From: Ascaphus truei
Taxonomy: Eukaryota; Chordata; Amphibia; Anura; Ascaphidae
Assembly (NCBI GenBank): GCA_036426205.1
Contig: CM071573.1
Span: 43,636,643 to 43,700,642 of the forward strand
Length of the DNA: 64,000 nt
Direction: 5' to 3'
Below the pieces are notes generated by a model. The model was not told the origin of the DNA. It did not search any database and saw only the letters and a program-made list of their open reading frames with translations. The translations under genes were made by a program, and so were the position numbers. How positions within the stretch are numbered: position 1 is the first letter of the stretch; each line of letters begins with the position of its first letter. This document shows positions 12,351-22,985 of this stretch, in pieces.

Positions 12351-12761
12351 CAGGGTTGTCACCTTCTACTGAAGGTCAGCCCGGAGAAAAAAAAAAAAAA
12401 AATCCCTTGCTTGATGGCGTGGTGCGGTGGTGTCTCCCGGCATCTTGGTGCAATTCTCCCTCCAACTACAGTGAACATGGCTGCGCGGCGGCAAATTGCC
12501 ATGACAACGTGACACCGCGTAACATCATGACGTCACATAGCGTCAGGTTGCCATGGCAACGCGGCTTCATTTGACTCCGCTCAGCCATGTTCACTGCAGT
12601 TGGAGGGGGAATTGCAGGAGAATGCCAGAGTCGCCGCTGCACCGCACCCTACCGCACCGCACCGCACCCTACCGCACCGCACCCTGCCGCCACCCGTAGC
12701 TTGGAGGTAAGAGCCCAAAACCCGGAGTCTCCGGGTCAAACTCGGAGAGGTGGCAACCCTG
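12351..12761. mobile_element. hAT-type MITE, 411 bp, GC-rich interior
   Basis: The left end cagggttgtcacct and right end aggtggcaaccctg are inverted repeats of the CAGGGTTG hAT type. The flanks carry a perfect 8-bp target-site duplication, actgcaga, at 12343-12350 and 12762-12769. The inner ends also pair (cccggag against ctccggg). The interior holds an inverted pair at about 12494 and 12549 around gccatg-caac, and an accgc/accct-type tandem stretch at about 12636-12690. No transposase is present. It sits 20 bp downstream of the LINE 3' fragment and belongs to a different subfamily from the foldback MITEs elsewhere. Confidence 0.9.
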
Positions 12762-12769
12762 ACTGCAGA

Positions 12770-13029
12770 AAGAATCCTCAACAATCTTATAAGAAAGCCA
12801 CGGTGTGCCTCTATACTTGGGGGTGACCAGATTTCCAAAAGTAAAAACCAGAACACAGAAAAAAAAGGATTTTGGAGAATGGGACTTTTCACTTTGATAA
12901 ATATCGTGCCAATCTTTTGCGCAGTCTTTACCCCCGTTTTGCAGCCGGGAGACTTTAGTAAATAACCCCCCTTATTATTTTCAGTTATTTTAGTTTCTTA
13001 AATGTTTTATGTTTTTAATGAATACACAG
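12770..13029. other. Non-coding sequence, nothing recognised
   Basis: Short AT-rich stretch between the MITE and the region with the 14 kb hammerhead-like motif. Confidence 0.4.
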
Positions 13030-14110
13030 AAAGTTAGAGGGCGAGAGCATATTAGTGCCTCCGCCTACCAACTAGAAGCTCACTTGACAAACGCACTCCT
13101 GGGCGGTTAAAACTTAGCATTTAATAATTGACATACTAAAATAAATCCTACACACAGAATATTGATAATAAACACACAATGTACTTATACAGGGAGGGGA
13201 ATGGAGAGGTGGAGTTGGGCTAGAGGTGTGTAATGCTATGGCGTATGTCTGAAATGAATCAGAAGAGCTAATTACCACCTAATATAGCCTATAAATATAG
13301 AACACAGGATTTCTGATTAACAACTACTTGCAAGACTCTAATCACTATAACAACATACATGTGTTGTGCGGCATAAGGCGTAGCATACCGATCAAACCAA
13401 CCTGTAATTCTTGAATGTAGCACCTAACAGTCTATAGATGTTGATACACTTTGGCTTTAAACTAATAAAACATGATATTTTCCCTGTAGGTGCAACACAA
13501 TAACAAGTTGGTGGTACGTGGATTGACTCTACGCCTAATGACGTTGACATACACAGCACACAATGAAATCACACATATAGCTGATAGGAAATATAAAAAC
13601 CTGAAAACAGCTGAGACTAAACACTCTGCTAGATAGATATAAGCAGCCTATAATTAAAGCTGTGGTATACGGACATGCCGTCCAAATATAATCAGTGCTA
13701 CTAGGACTGTGTCCCAGATGGAGCAGTCAGCATCAAACAATCATATATGTTACTGTGCAAAACCGTGCTTAAAAGTTATTAGCACTCAATGATTGTGTAT
13801 TAGTGCACAACAGCCCCGCAATATGTCAACAGTAAAGGTACAAATCAGCATGGATGTAAGTCAGTGCATAGCGTGCATAACGTTGAGCCGTCTGACATAT
13901 ATACAGAGTAGCACTGAGACAGACACAACCATTAGCCACAGTGTGAAAGACAACAGCTGTGCCAGAGACAGAGATACAGTGTACCAACGATACCAGTCTC
14001 TCTCTGATCCCTCCCTGATGACGTCACCACGCCAAACGCCCTACGCGTTTCCCTCCTACACAGAGATTCTTCAGGGGCGAGTGATGAGACTAACACGACA
14101 CTATGACTCT
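13030..14110 (-). mobile_element. Possible Penelope-type terminal-repeat fragment (minus strand)
   Basis: The minus strand carries a hammerhead-like motif at 14037-14079. Reading on from it, about 1 kb later comes a ggaggcactaatatgctctc segment that resembles the ggaggctgcgctgt landmark downstream of the motif at 35658. No coding sequence is seen. The assignment rests on the motif's position near the Penelope endonuclease at 60 kb and is inference. Confidence 0.3.
14037..14079 (-). ncRNA. Hammerhead-ribozyme-like motif
   Basis: On the minus strand, in order: CGCCC (stem I), CTGAAGA (canonical CUGANGA core), an extra A, TCTCT-GTGTA-GGAGG (stem II with a 5-nt loop, two G-T pairs), GAAA, CGCG, TA (a UH triplet), then GGGCG, which pairs perfectly with CGCCC. 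The core bases are intact apart from the extra A between A9 and stem II. Stem III is the minimal self-complementary ACGCGT. Activity cannot be judged by eye. Confidence 0.45.
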
Positions 14111-14256
14111 AGTTGAGCTGTATATTTTGTTTGTATTTAAGTGTTTATACCTGGGGAATGCAAGAATCCCCTTATCCTATACAGCTCCTTTCTCTATTAA
14201 GAGTAACACGACACTATTACTCTAGTTGAGCTGTATATTTTGTTTGTATTTAAGTT
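14094..14256. repeat. Direct repeat of about 50 bp, spaced by about 55 bp
   Basis: The segment beginning taacacgacactatgactct and running through gtatattttgtttgtattta recurs at about 14204 with a few differences. Confidence 0.8.
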
Positions 14257-15505
14257 TTATGTTTTTATACTTATTTTAAACATCTTTTGTGCTTTATTAA
14301 GCTATTTTAGCCTTTTTCGGCTTATTTAGATTTTTATTTCAGTAACTTGGTCAAAGTTAAAAACCAAACAAATCGTCTTTTGGAAAATCCAGAACCAAAA
14401 GCAAACACTATTTTTTTTTTTTTAGAACCAAAGCCAAAACATGAGTGAGAGTGGCCACCGTTAATATTAATAATAATAATAAATTCTTTGTAGGTTCTTC
14501 TGACCTCGCCAATATCGCTTGCGCCTATGTTCATCACAAATTGCTTTAATGTAAAAACAGAATGCGAGTTAAAAGCTGGAGAAATTTAAAGGAATCCTTT
14601 TAACAAGATGTTGCATAAAACCATAAATAAACAGGTGGTATTTATTATTTTTTGTGTTTTTCACTGACTTTGGACAACACAATGCAGTTTCTGTCCTGAG
14701 ACACCTCCCAGCACTGAAAGCATCCTCATGGTCACAGCTAATTGACTTGAATGGTCTGTAAGGTTTCTTATGACACAAGACTAGCTACTAAATAGAAAGA
14801 AGAAAGAATGTACTCCTAAAGGCTAAAATATCTTGTATCGGTTGCATCTTAAGCTGGTTAAGCTCACATATACTGTAAGCTCACATACTGATGCCTAGAA
14901 AAGTAGTGGTTGTGGGTTCTAGTCCTGTTGGGTCTGACACTAGTACACCATTCCAGTAACTGGGTGCTGTACATTTGTCAACTCAATATTGTTCTTATGA
15001 AATCCTTTTAGGAAGTGTGGGATGGGACTCATTAAATATTCTTTGCATAGGCATTAGCAAATCTCCCAGGGTGCACCAGGTGTGTTCCTTTTTGATTATA
15101 CATTCGGTATCTCTCACTAAGTTATATGGAGAGTGGCAGAGGAAACACAGAAGAATTCTGCTGCCAGTGCTCAAGGGCCAACAAGCGTAGAATGTCTTAT
15201 TCTTAGAACATAATGGCACATGTCTGCAGCATATAAATATCACTCTAAACAAGCGTATTAAGCGGACCCAGTGGAGCAGGCTGGGGAGAGGGGTAAGGTG
15301 AGGTGACGCTGAGTCGCCGACCATCCAGAGAACAGCCAGACTGACGCTAAGTCACCCACCATCCACTCTGCCAATGAAAATACCTCCTGTCACGCTGCTT
15401 GATCCGGTGTAACCAAAGAGATAAAGGTGAACCACCGTTGAGTGAATGCCTGCAGTGATGTGTGTCCTGGGATCCACGTGCAACCAGCAATGGTAACCGG
15501 AACAG
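14257..15505. other. Non-coding sequence, nothing recognised
   Basis: AT-rich to 15.2 kb, then less so; a short internal echo of gacgctgagtcgcc and gacgctaagtcacc occurs near 15305-15350. Confidence 0.4.
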
Positions 15506-15801
15506 CCAAACTAAGAAGCGGTGCACTGAGGTAAGTAGAGAACCACACGCAGCTCTAACAAAAAAACTACTAATTTATTGAAAAAAAGGGAACAAACAAC
15601 ACGAATCTAAGAACCTCTGACGCGTTTCATCCCGCAAGGGACTTTGTCAAAGAGTGCTTTGACAAAGTCCCTTGCGGGATGAAACCCGTCAGAGGTTCTT
15701 AGCTTCATGATGTTTGTTCCCTTTTTTCAATAAATTAGTCATTTTTTGATAAAGCTTCGTGTGGTTCTCTACTTACCTCAGTGCACCGCTTCTTCGTTTG
15801 G
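15506..15801. repeat. Large near-perfect palindrome, about 147-bp arms, 4-nt spacer
   Basis: The left arm starts ccaaactaagaagcggtgca and the right arm ends with its reverse complement. The axis lies at about 15653-15656 (loop agtg) between caaag and ctttg. The arms differ by a few substitutions and small indels. Each arm carries, at its inner end, a hammerhead-like motif pointing outward, so the structure is a head-to-head dimer joined at the motif. It may have come from two Penelope-type terminal repeats in inverted orientation; that is inference. A palindrome with so short a spacer is unstable in cloning and difficult to assemble. Confidence 0.85.
15615..15654 (-). ncRNA. Hammerhead-like motif, degenerate core (left palindrome arm)
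   Basis: On the minus strand: CTCT (stem I), TTGACAA in place of CTGANGA (C3 to T and G8 to A), an extra A, GTCCC-TTGC-GGGAT (5-bp stem II with a tetraloop, last pair G-T), GAAA, CGCG, TC, then AGAG pairing with CTCT. The architecture is complete, but the two core changes would be expected to abolish hammerhead cleavage. The mirror copy in the right arm (about 15657-15698, plus strand) has GAAACCCGTC and weaker stem I pairing. Confidence 0.35.
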
Positions 15802-17779
15802 CTTATTTGGAGAGTGGTTTGAGGACACACTCTCGCGTATGTACAGTTCAATACACAATTATTTATCTTCTGCCACAGTTTTAATACCGTAGTCAGAAAA
15901 CATTTTTTAGCAAGTGTCTGGCGTACCTTCCCAAACAGAAAATGACGTGAAGCATACAATCAACTGCTTGGAGGAAAGGTTTCCGCTCGCATGTCCTTTC
16001 TAATTAGTTCAATTGATTAATATCTGACATATGTTCCCAAAAAATGAAATGAAATGCTAAAGACAGCTTGAGACAAATTAACATTTTAAAGGACTGACAA
16101 CCTTTCATGTGCGAAACACCATTTCACGTTGTTGTTAAGTCAGCATTCCAACTAGATCCCTATTTGCCCATGTACCAACCCACAGACAATGCATGCCTAT
16201 TGTGGCACTGAGGTGACATTAGGTTATAGGAACCTTTATTTTGAAGGCTAGTCTGTCGCAGTGATTTTAAAATGTGTCAAAATGAACAATGCCTGTATTT
16301 GCTCAACTTGCTTTTGTCCTTGATTTCAGGATGTCACATAATCTCCCACGTCAAGAATTGTCACTGTCCAAATAAGGGAGATTCAGATCTGTCTTGAGGT
16401 TTTTGCTATGGATTCCGCTTAAGGCTTTATTCTTTATATGCCTAAATGGTCGTTTAGGGCTAGTAGCATATATATAGAATGATCTCGTTAGATGCGTTAG
16501 CAAAATATCAAAGCAAAAGTAGGACAAAGCCACAGTCACTTTAAAACTTGTATGGACTCTACACAATGACTTTAACTAAAGGAAATAAATTATTTACTCT
16601 ATGTATTCTCCCCACTTCACCCAAACTAGTGCAGACTAGGGAGTAGTTCTCGTCTGACGTCAATTTCTCTGTTTTTGTTTCCACTAGAATACAGTAACAA
16701 TGTCTACTACAATGCTGCTTAAAATCCTCAAAACCTTAATGTTAAGTCTAAAAGAAACAATCAGTTTTGCAATAATTATGTACTAGGACATGTTAACAAA
16801 TACCACATATTAAACAAATAAGCAACGTTTGGAAATGTCCCTTGTGTTTCTCTGACTTCTTCTTTTCTCAGCCACACGCTTGTTTACCATTCAAGAAACG
16901 CATCCAACCAGTGATCAAAGTTCCAGGAAGGTTGTGACCCTGCATTGTTAACCAAGTGTAAATCAACATGATACAATATTGAAATGCTTACACAAATGAA
17001 GAGTAAATAAAAACATAATCCTTCTCGGTGTTGGGTGGACAAGGTTTTAGTACAACCAATATGCCATTTTTTTTTCAGTACTGTTTTATTTCCGGAGAAA
17101 CAAGTATTTAACTGTAATGTAGCTAGGTCACTTGAAAATGTATCCTCGTATTCTCTGACGTCGTAGCGTAAGAATACACCTGCTGTCACTCGAGATTACT
17201 TCACCTCCGGAGGCTTTAACCCACTCTTAAAGCGCTGATGATCTGGGAAAACAAAATGGCGGACGAGCTCGGGAGAAGACAGTAATTGAGTCAGACAACC
17301 AGTGAAGCTTTGTCAAAAACTGTTCTCTCGTTTATTAAAGGGTTTACAGACAGTTTATATAGCAATCTTTAGCATAGAAAAAAGACTCCAGGAGCAAGAG
17401 AATATCTAACAGGATTTTAAGCTTTTGTGAGCGACCCCCATATAGAAGCTGCTTCTCTGAAAATATGTAATATATTAAATGATAATAACTCATAAAACTT
17501 TTAACACTTTAACCATTAACAGTGCACTTTGTGGCAATACAGTAGGTGTTTTCTAATACACACAATCCCTGCAAGCTCTGAACCAAACAACAACCACACC
17601 ACATATATTTGTGTCAAAAGGAGTGCTATTGGGTTTGTGACCAAAAGTATAGAACAAAAGATGAAAATCCCAAATGCAACATCTAATATGACAAATTATA
17701 TAGTTAAATACGTATCTGTCGGTCTTCTCATAACTAAGGGTCATTTAGTTAAACTCTTTGGCCAAAGCGTTATAAGTCT
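15802..17779. other. AT-rich non-coding sequence, nothing recognised
   Basis: Two kilobases with only short open frames lacking family features. The sequence aatacagtaggtgttttcta at about 17536 recurs with one change at about 18101, on the far side of the following minisatellite. Confidence 0.4.
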
Positions 17780-18079
17780 GAAGCCATGTCACAGCATGAC
17801 CACTCTGCAGCCACTTCACAGCATGACCTCTCTGCAGCCACGTCACAGCATAACCTCTCTGCAGCCACACCAAAGCATGACCCCTATGCAGCCACACCAA
17901 GGCATGACCCCTCTGCAGCCACACCAAGGCATGACCCTCTGTAGACACACCAAAGCATGACCCCTCTGCAGCCATACCAAGGCATGACTCCTTTGCAGCC
18001 ACACCAAGGCATGACCCCTCTGCAGCCACACCAAGGCATGACCCCTCTGCAGCCACACCAAGGCATGACCCCTCTGCAG
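17780..18079. repeat. Minisatellite, 27 bp unit, about 11 copies
   Basis: The unit is gcagccacaccaaggcatga followed by cccctct. The three leftmost copies carry variants such as cacagcatgac; most copies further right approach the consensus, one lacks a base. Because 27 is 3 x 9, both strands stay open in repeating 9-residue peptides (PLQPHQGMT on the plus strand). That is a by-product of the period and does not indicate a protein. Confidence 0.95.
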
Positions 18080-18423
18080 GTCCGAACACTCACTGCAAAA
18101 TACAGTAGATGTTTTCTAGCAAGTACATTTGCCAAAACTTACAACATTTTAAAAAGGAAAATAGATTTAAACAGTCTTTCCTTCCAGTCATCTGTCATAT
18201 CATATGGATATACTTACTCACAAGCATCCAAATCTTTTCTGAACCTCAAGTATTAAAAGGAAAAAAGATGCATTGCTGAACATATAAATATATTAAGAAG
18301 GAGCACATCACAGAAAAAGACAGACTAGAAATACTGTAAGTCTCAGATGCAAAAATGTATTCAAACTGCACAATGCCACAAATAGGGCCTGATAGCAAAA
18401 TATGCAGAAGTATAATAATAACT
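18080..18423. other. Non-coding sequence, nothing recognised
   Basis: AT-rich, ending in AATAA-type triplet repeats that adjoin the SINE tail. Confidence 0.4.
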
Positions 18424-18537
18424 TTAATAATAATAACTTTATTTCATATTGCGCCTTTCTCCCAATGGGACTCAAAGCGCTTCACCATTACACTATAACG
18501 TGCGGTACGCAGCACATAGGAATGTTACAGACACAGT
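18424..18537 (-). mobile_element. SINE tail fragment (minus strand)
   Basis: The stretch taataataactttatttcat, then ctcccaatgggactcaaagc and gcttca, is the reverse complement of the tail of the SINE at 34566-34838. Only about the distal 110 bp, up to ttacagacacag, are present; the pol III promoter half is missing. Confidence 0.75.
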
Positions 18538-19400
18538 GGCGCAAAATAAACACAGCAAATACGCACACAAATATAAAATAGCGACAATAACAGAAAGCCC
18601 TTTTTACCAATAAAAAAAAGAGAGGTCAGAAAAGACCTGGCTCACATCTTGACATGGAGACTCAACATATAAACCACATAGACCCTTTATCATTATGCAT
18701 GTGCATGAATATTTCAGTTCCATTCAAGTGAATAGCTCCAAGCAAAGAGAAGATCGCTTTAACCAATTGCGTGCCGGAGGGACTGCAGCACCAGAGCCCC
18801 TCCAGCACTTTGCCATCATGTGACCTAGTGATGGCGGTATCACTGATAACGGAACTGAAGAGGAGTCATCATCCTCTTCCGTTCCTTGGCTGGCCAGGTC
18901 ATGTTCAGATGTCCACACGATGTCCCTTAGACAATGAACAGCTAGCATATGACGTAGTGACTGCATCATGGTGCCCCTGGGGCGGTCTAGGACATGTGGT
19001 AGTAGCCGTTTTGCCGCGACCAAACCTCCACCAATGTTTCCTCACCTCACGGCCGGATACGCCACCATGGTAAGCCCCAAACCTTACCCTATAAAACCCT
19101 AATCTTAACTCCTAATGCTAACGCTACCCACTACCCTAAAAATAAAAAAACACCTTACCCTAAAACCTCTACCCCTATCCCCTTACCCTAACCGCTAAAT
19201 TAACTTATCTTGGCGAAGCGGGCGGCAGCTTCCAGCGACGGAGCAGCTGCAGCGGAGAGTCCCTCGGCGCCTGGCAGAGACTTGGTCACAGCGAGACAGC
19301 GGCGACCAAATGGCTGATTCCGCCCCTGGCGTGCCAGTCGCTATGACATGGTAGCGACAGTCTATCAAGTTACCTAAAATGTCAGCTGTTGCTAACGTAA
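18538..19400. repeat. GC-rich repeat-like region with degenerate CCCTAA tract
   Basis: From about 18770 to 19370 the sequence is markedly GC-richer than its flanks and contains CpG-rich stretches. At 19072-19200 there is a C/A/T-rich tract with recurring accctaa, ccctaaa and ccctatc words, reminiscent of degenerate telomere-type repeats, which some DNA elements also carry. Inverted ends or a target duplication could not be assigned. Confidence 0.4.
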
Positions 19401-20265
19401 GAAATTGTTACTTTTCAACTACATATTTAAAACCTTTATTTTGTTGTATGGAAGTGTTTGGGGGATATGGAGCAAATTGCTAAAAAAAATGAAACAAATA
19501 TCCGTGTCAAATTGCGTCATCAACGTGTGTATGAATCTTTCTAATCTCGCTTCTTACATTTGGCGCATTGGGAACACTCCCTAACCCTGGCGGATTTATT
19601 TCATGCAGAAAGAGGGGTAAGGTAGCAATTATAGGCACAACTTTTGATACAGATCATTATAATATTCCTCTGGCTCTCTCCTCCTATAACTCTCTTGATA
19701 ACCACTCCCAAGCTCATGGCGGCAGTGGAGCAACATGGGGAGTAAATGAAGCACAGCACCTTGATACTGTACATTGTCTCAGTCACACAGTGATGGAGTG
19801 ATGCTATTTGCACTGATACACACCTGTTATCTCCACTGGTCTCCCTTGCTTGCTGCATCACTATAAAAATGCGCGTGAACTTCTTACATGAGAAACAGTC
19901 TGAATCATGTTAAACTGTTTAGTGTTTTCACTCTTTCCTATAAATAAAAATCATTTCTAGCTCTTGCTTATAAAGCACGGTTTGAGGCCAAGCAATTTAC
20001 CAATAAAACGCAGTAATGTGCAGCTATGTTTTACTAAAATGACCACTGGGGTTAATCCTATACAGCCGCAGAGAGTGTTGTTTTTTTGGAGAAGGGTAAA
20101 TAACAATATGAAGTAACAATGCGAGGTTGAATAATATTATTACCAGTGTTTTAATATAAGGGGGGGGGGGGAACAAGACTCTTTCTTTTCCTTACGATGA
20201 GATATTAGATGTCAAATTTCAGGTGACATTTTTCCTATTGTGTAGTACAAACAAACATGTTTTTC
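19401..20265. other. Non-coding sequence, nothing recognised
   Basis: Only short frames and a run of G at about 20161-20172. Confidence 0.4.
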
Positions 20266-20273
20266 ATCTATAA

Positions 20274-20486
20274 CAGGGGGGCTCAACTCCAGTCCTCAAG
20301 ACCCCCCAACAGGTCAGGTTTTCAGGATAACCCTGCTTCAGCACAGGTGGCTCAATCAGTCCCTGCTTCTGCACAGGTGGCTCGGTCTTTGGCTGAGCCA
20401 CTGATTGAACCACCTGTGCTGAAGCAGGGATATCCTGAAAACCTGACCTGTTGGGGGGTCTTGAGGACTGGAGTTGAGCACCCCTG
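20274..20486. mobile_element. hAT-type foldback MITE, 213 bp
   Basis: The ends caggggggctcaactcc and ggagttgagcacccctg are inverted repeats. The interior is a nearly complete palindrome, with aacaggtcaggttttcagga pairing with its complement at the other end and cagcacaggtggctcaatca in the stem. The flanking octamers atctataa (20266-20273) and atctatac (20487-20494) match at 7 of 8 positions, consistent with an 8-bp hAT target duplication. This is the best-preserved member of the family in the window. Confidence 0.9.
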
Positions 20487-20494
20487 ATCTATAC

Positions 20495-21484
20495 CATAGG
20501 ACCTTGCTTATCTATTAGCAAAAAGGTAATATACTGAATGAACAAACCACTAAGGAGTTTAAACATTTCAGGCTGTGTTATCTTTACACTCGGCATACAA
20601 CAAAATAAAAACCCCTGTCATAGACCTATACAATTTGCTTTTATCTTTTTTATATGAAAAATGGCACCGATCTAAAAAATACTATAATAGATAGCTTCTT
20701 CTCCACGAGACATTTGTTACAGTTCTTTTAGTGACAGTAACATAGGAGGACAATTGCTTTAGTGACACAGCAACAAAGAAAAATGAGTTACACCAACATC
20801 TGTAATAGATCTCGGGTGAGCGTGAGGTGTTGGAATCTTGAATGTTGCACTTTATTTCCTAACAAGCCTTTGTTTAATATGACCTGGGGTGATAAGAGTA
20901 CTAGAGGAGCTAAGCATCTTTGAATTAAAGGTGAGATGAGGAAACCATTGATTTATTGGTGCTTATTTTGCTGTGAGATGGGGTAAAAAAGGCTTCCAGC
21001 CATTCAGGCTGTTTCTCATCTAATTATTTTGTCTGGCATGTTATTTCTCCTGGTGTCTCATGAAAGGTAAGAAAGGCCAGTGGCCCTTAGCAGCCAAGAT
21101 GGAAGCTCTTTGGGTCACTTTGTAAGACATTTTCTCCCAGATTTAAACCAATTGCTGGTGAATGAACAACATACCTGCTTGATTTTCCTTTGAGGAGAAG
21201 ACAGAAGTAGCAAGAGGCTTCGGAGTTCCAATACATTGAATGCACTCAATCATATAATCCCTTGTTTAGCATTTCCGAGGCTGTTCCTTTATTTAGCATA
21301 TTGTAAATACCTTTGCAAACTTAGGTCTGACTGACAAAATCTTTTAATATGTTCACATTAGGAGCATACTGCTACGGCTTTATGTTTGGGGATATTTAAT
21401 GTAAGACCGGAAAATTCATTCAGAAAGAATACAGCAACAATGCAAAGTTGCAATGGTCTTGTCCGCAGCTGTGAAGTGACCCGC
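20495..21484. other. AT-rich non-coding sequence, nothing recognised
   Basis: No repeat or coding signal seen. Confidence 0.4.
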
Positions 21485-21757
21485 GTGAAGCAGGTGCTTT
21501 CCCTGACCATGATGGATGTGCCGTGGGGGGCGTGCCTAGGGGCGTCACGGAGCTGGTTCGCCCTAATTGGGTGAACCGCTCACGTGACCGGCCTGTCGCG
21601 CCAAGAAATCAGATTCAGCTGATTTCTTGCGCAACGCCCGCCCCCCTCCCGCTTCCGCCCGCACACCACATGGACGCGATCACTGCCTTAAGGCAGTCTG
21701 ATCACTCCGTGTACGGACGCGTCCGCATGGTCTTCGGCGCCACGGCCCCAGCCTTAG
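21485..21757 (+). repeat. GC-rich dispersed repeat, copy A
   Basis: A CpG-rich block containing gcaggtgctttccctgacc, ggagctggttcgccctaat, aagaaatcagattcagctga, cactgccttaaggcagtctg and ggacgcgtccgcatgg in order. The reverse complement of 63723-64000 contains the same landmarks in the same order, so the two are copies of one family in opposite orientation. Both end at the sequence cctta, so a terminal TAAGGC end is possible. It is probably a non-autonomous DNA element; class unresolved. Confidence 0.65.
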
Positions 21758-22720
21758 TTACATCAATATTCTCCAAAATGTAAAACTAGTAAAGTATTCC
21801 ACAATAATATAGGTGATCACCTAAATAAGGAGATAACTTTGAAAGTTGAAATCCTCAAAACATTTGCAAAAGTGGATTTGTGAATCTTCTCAATCAGCAG
21901 GTAAAGCGCCACTTCTTCTAAAATAAACAATGTTTAGGGAAACAGCATGAGATGACTTTAGGAAAGTCATCTCACGCTCAAGAACTGTTCCAATTTTAAA
22001 TAAATGTTCCAATTCCCCTTACAGATCAAAATAAAATCACACAGACCGTATTCACATTCCTCCTTTGAATGGAACTTGCAGGAAGATAAAAACACAAATA
22101 CAATCACCATCCAATGAACATAAGAAAGCTGGGAAATACTGCAGAAGGTAAATGTCTGATACAACTTTGCAGTTATTTTTACTGTCACTTACCTTGCAAC
22201 GTAATCATGCTGGACCAGTTATATGTCAATCATTTCCCCCTAGAGGTTAAGTCTAGCCTTGATAACGATCCATAGGGGGATATTTATTAAGGTGCCGATC
22301 GGGCACAACCGCTTACACTTTCATTTTTATTTTTACAATATGTCACCAGATTGCTGAAACATTTATGTCGTCCTCTTCTTTCTGACTAAGTTTACTTTAA
22401 ATAGGATAGAAGTTGCCAAACTAATCTCAAATTATGTGCACTTACTAAAGGAAATACCTGTGAGAGTTAATCACAAGTATTAGTGTTATACTCTTGAACA
22501 AAAACATTTTGTGGATTCAGCTCTTTGCACCTTGAGTTGCCGTGGTTGGGTGCTGCTGCTGTTGCTGTTACTGTGGAACTTGCAGTGGTACCAACTACCA
22601 AATATAGCAACTCTAGTAATGGAATGGCAGAAGTGGCCTGGATTGCACACAGGGTGCAGAGAATGAGATAAACTAAATGTTAAATAAGTGTAACCCTCCT
22701 TGAAATTAGTTGACACAATA
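21758..22720. other. AT-rich non-coding sequence, nothing recognised
   Basis: A short self-complementary stretch (gagatgactttaggaaagtc) occurs at about 21951; otherwise nothing is seen. Confidence 0.4.
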
Positions 22721-22985
22721 TTATTATCTATATATATAAATCTATATATATATATATATATAAAACTGAAATGTTTGTCTGTCAGAATGTTTGTCTGTGG
22801 GTTTGTGCTTGCTCTCATTGGCTGTCATTGGCTGTCAAGCTCTACCATTGGCTGACTGCAGGGTGGGCCTTGCCTGTCATTGCCTGACTACGGGACGTGC
22901 CTTGGCTCTCATTGGCTCTCGCGGTCTCTGAGTGCAAGGCAGGGTGACGTCATTATATACACAGTCATTCTCCACCAGGGCTCCG
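22721..22985 (+). repeat. (TA)n followed by a repeat-like GTCTGTC / CATTGGCT segment
   Basis: TATATA runs pass into aaaactgaaatgtttgtctg and a repeated tgtttgtctgt word, an arrangement seen at the ends of some Helentron/Helitron2-type elements. This is followed by five or so copies of attggct within 120 bp. No replication-helicase coding sequence or defined 3' hairpin end was found, so the class is uncertain. Confidence 0.25.

Noticed and set aside
17745..18256. Repetitive glutamine/proline or cysteine/glycine-rich frames
   Set aside because: By-product of the 27-bp minisatellite, open on both strands.
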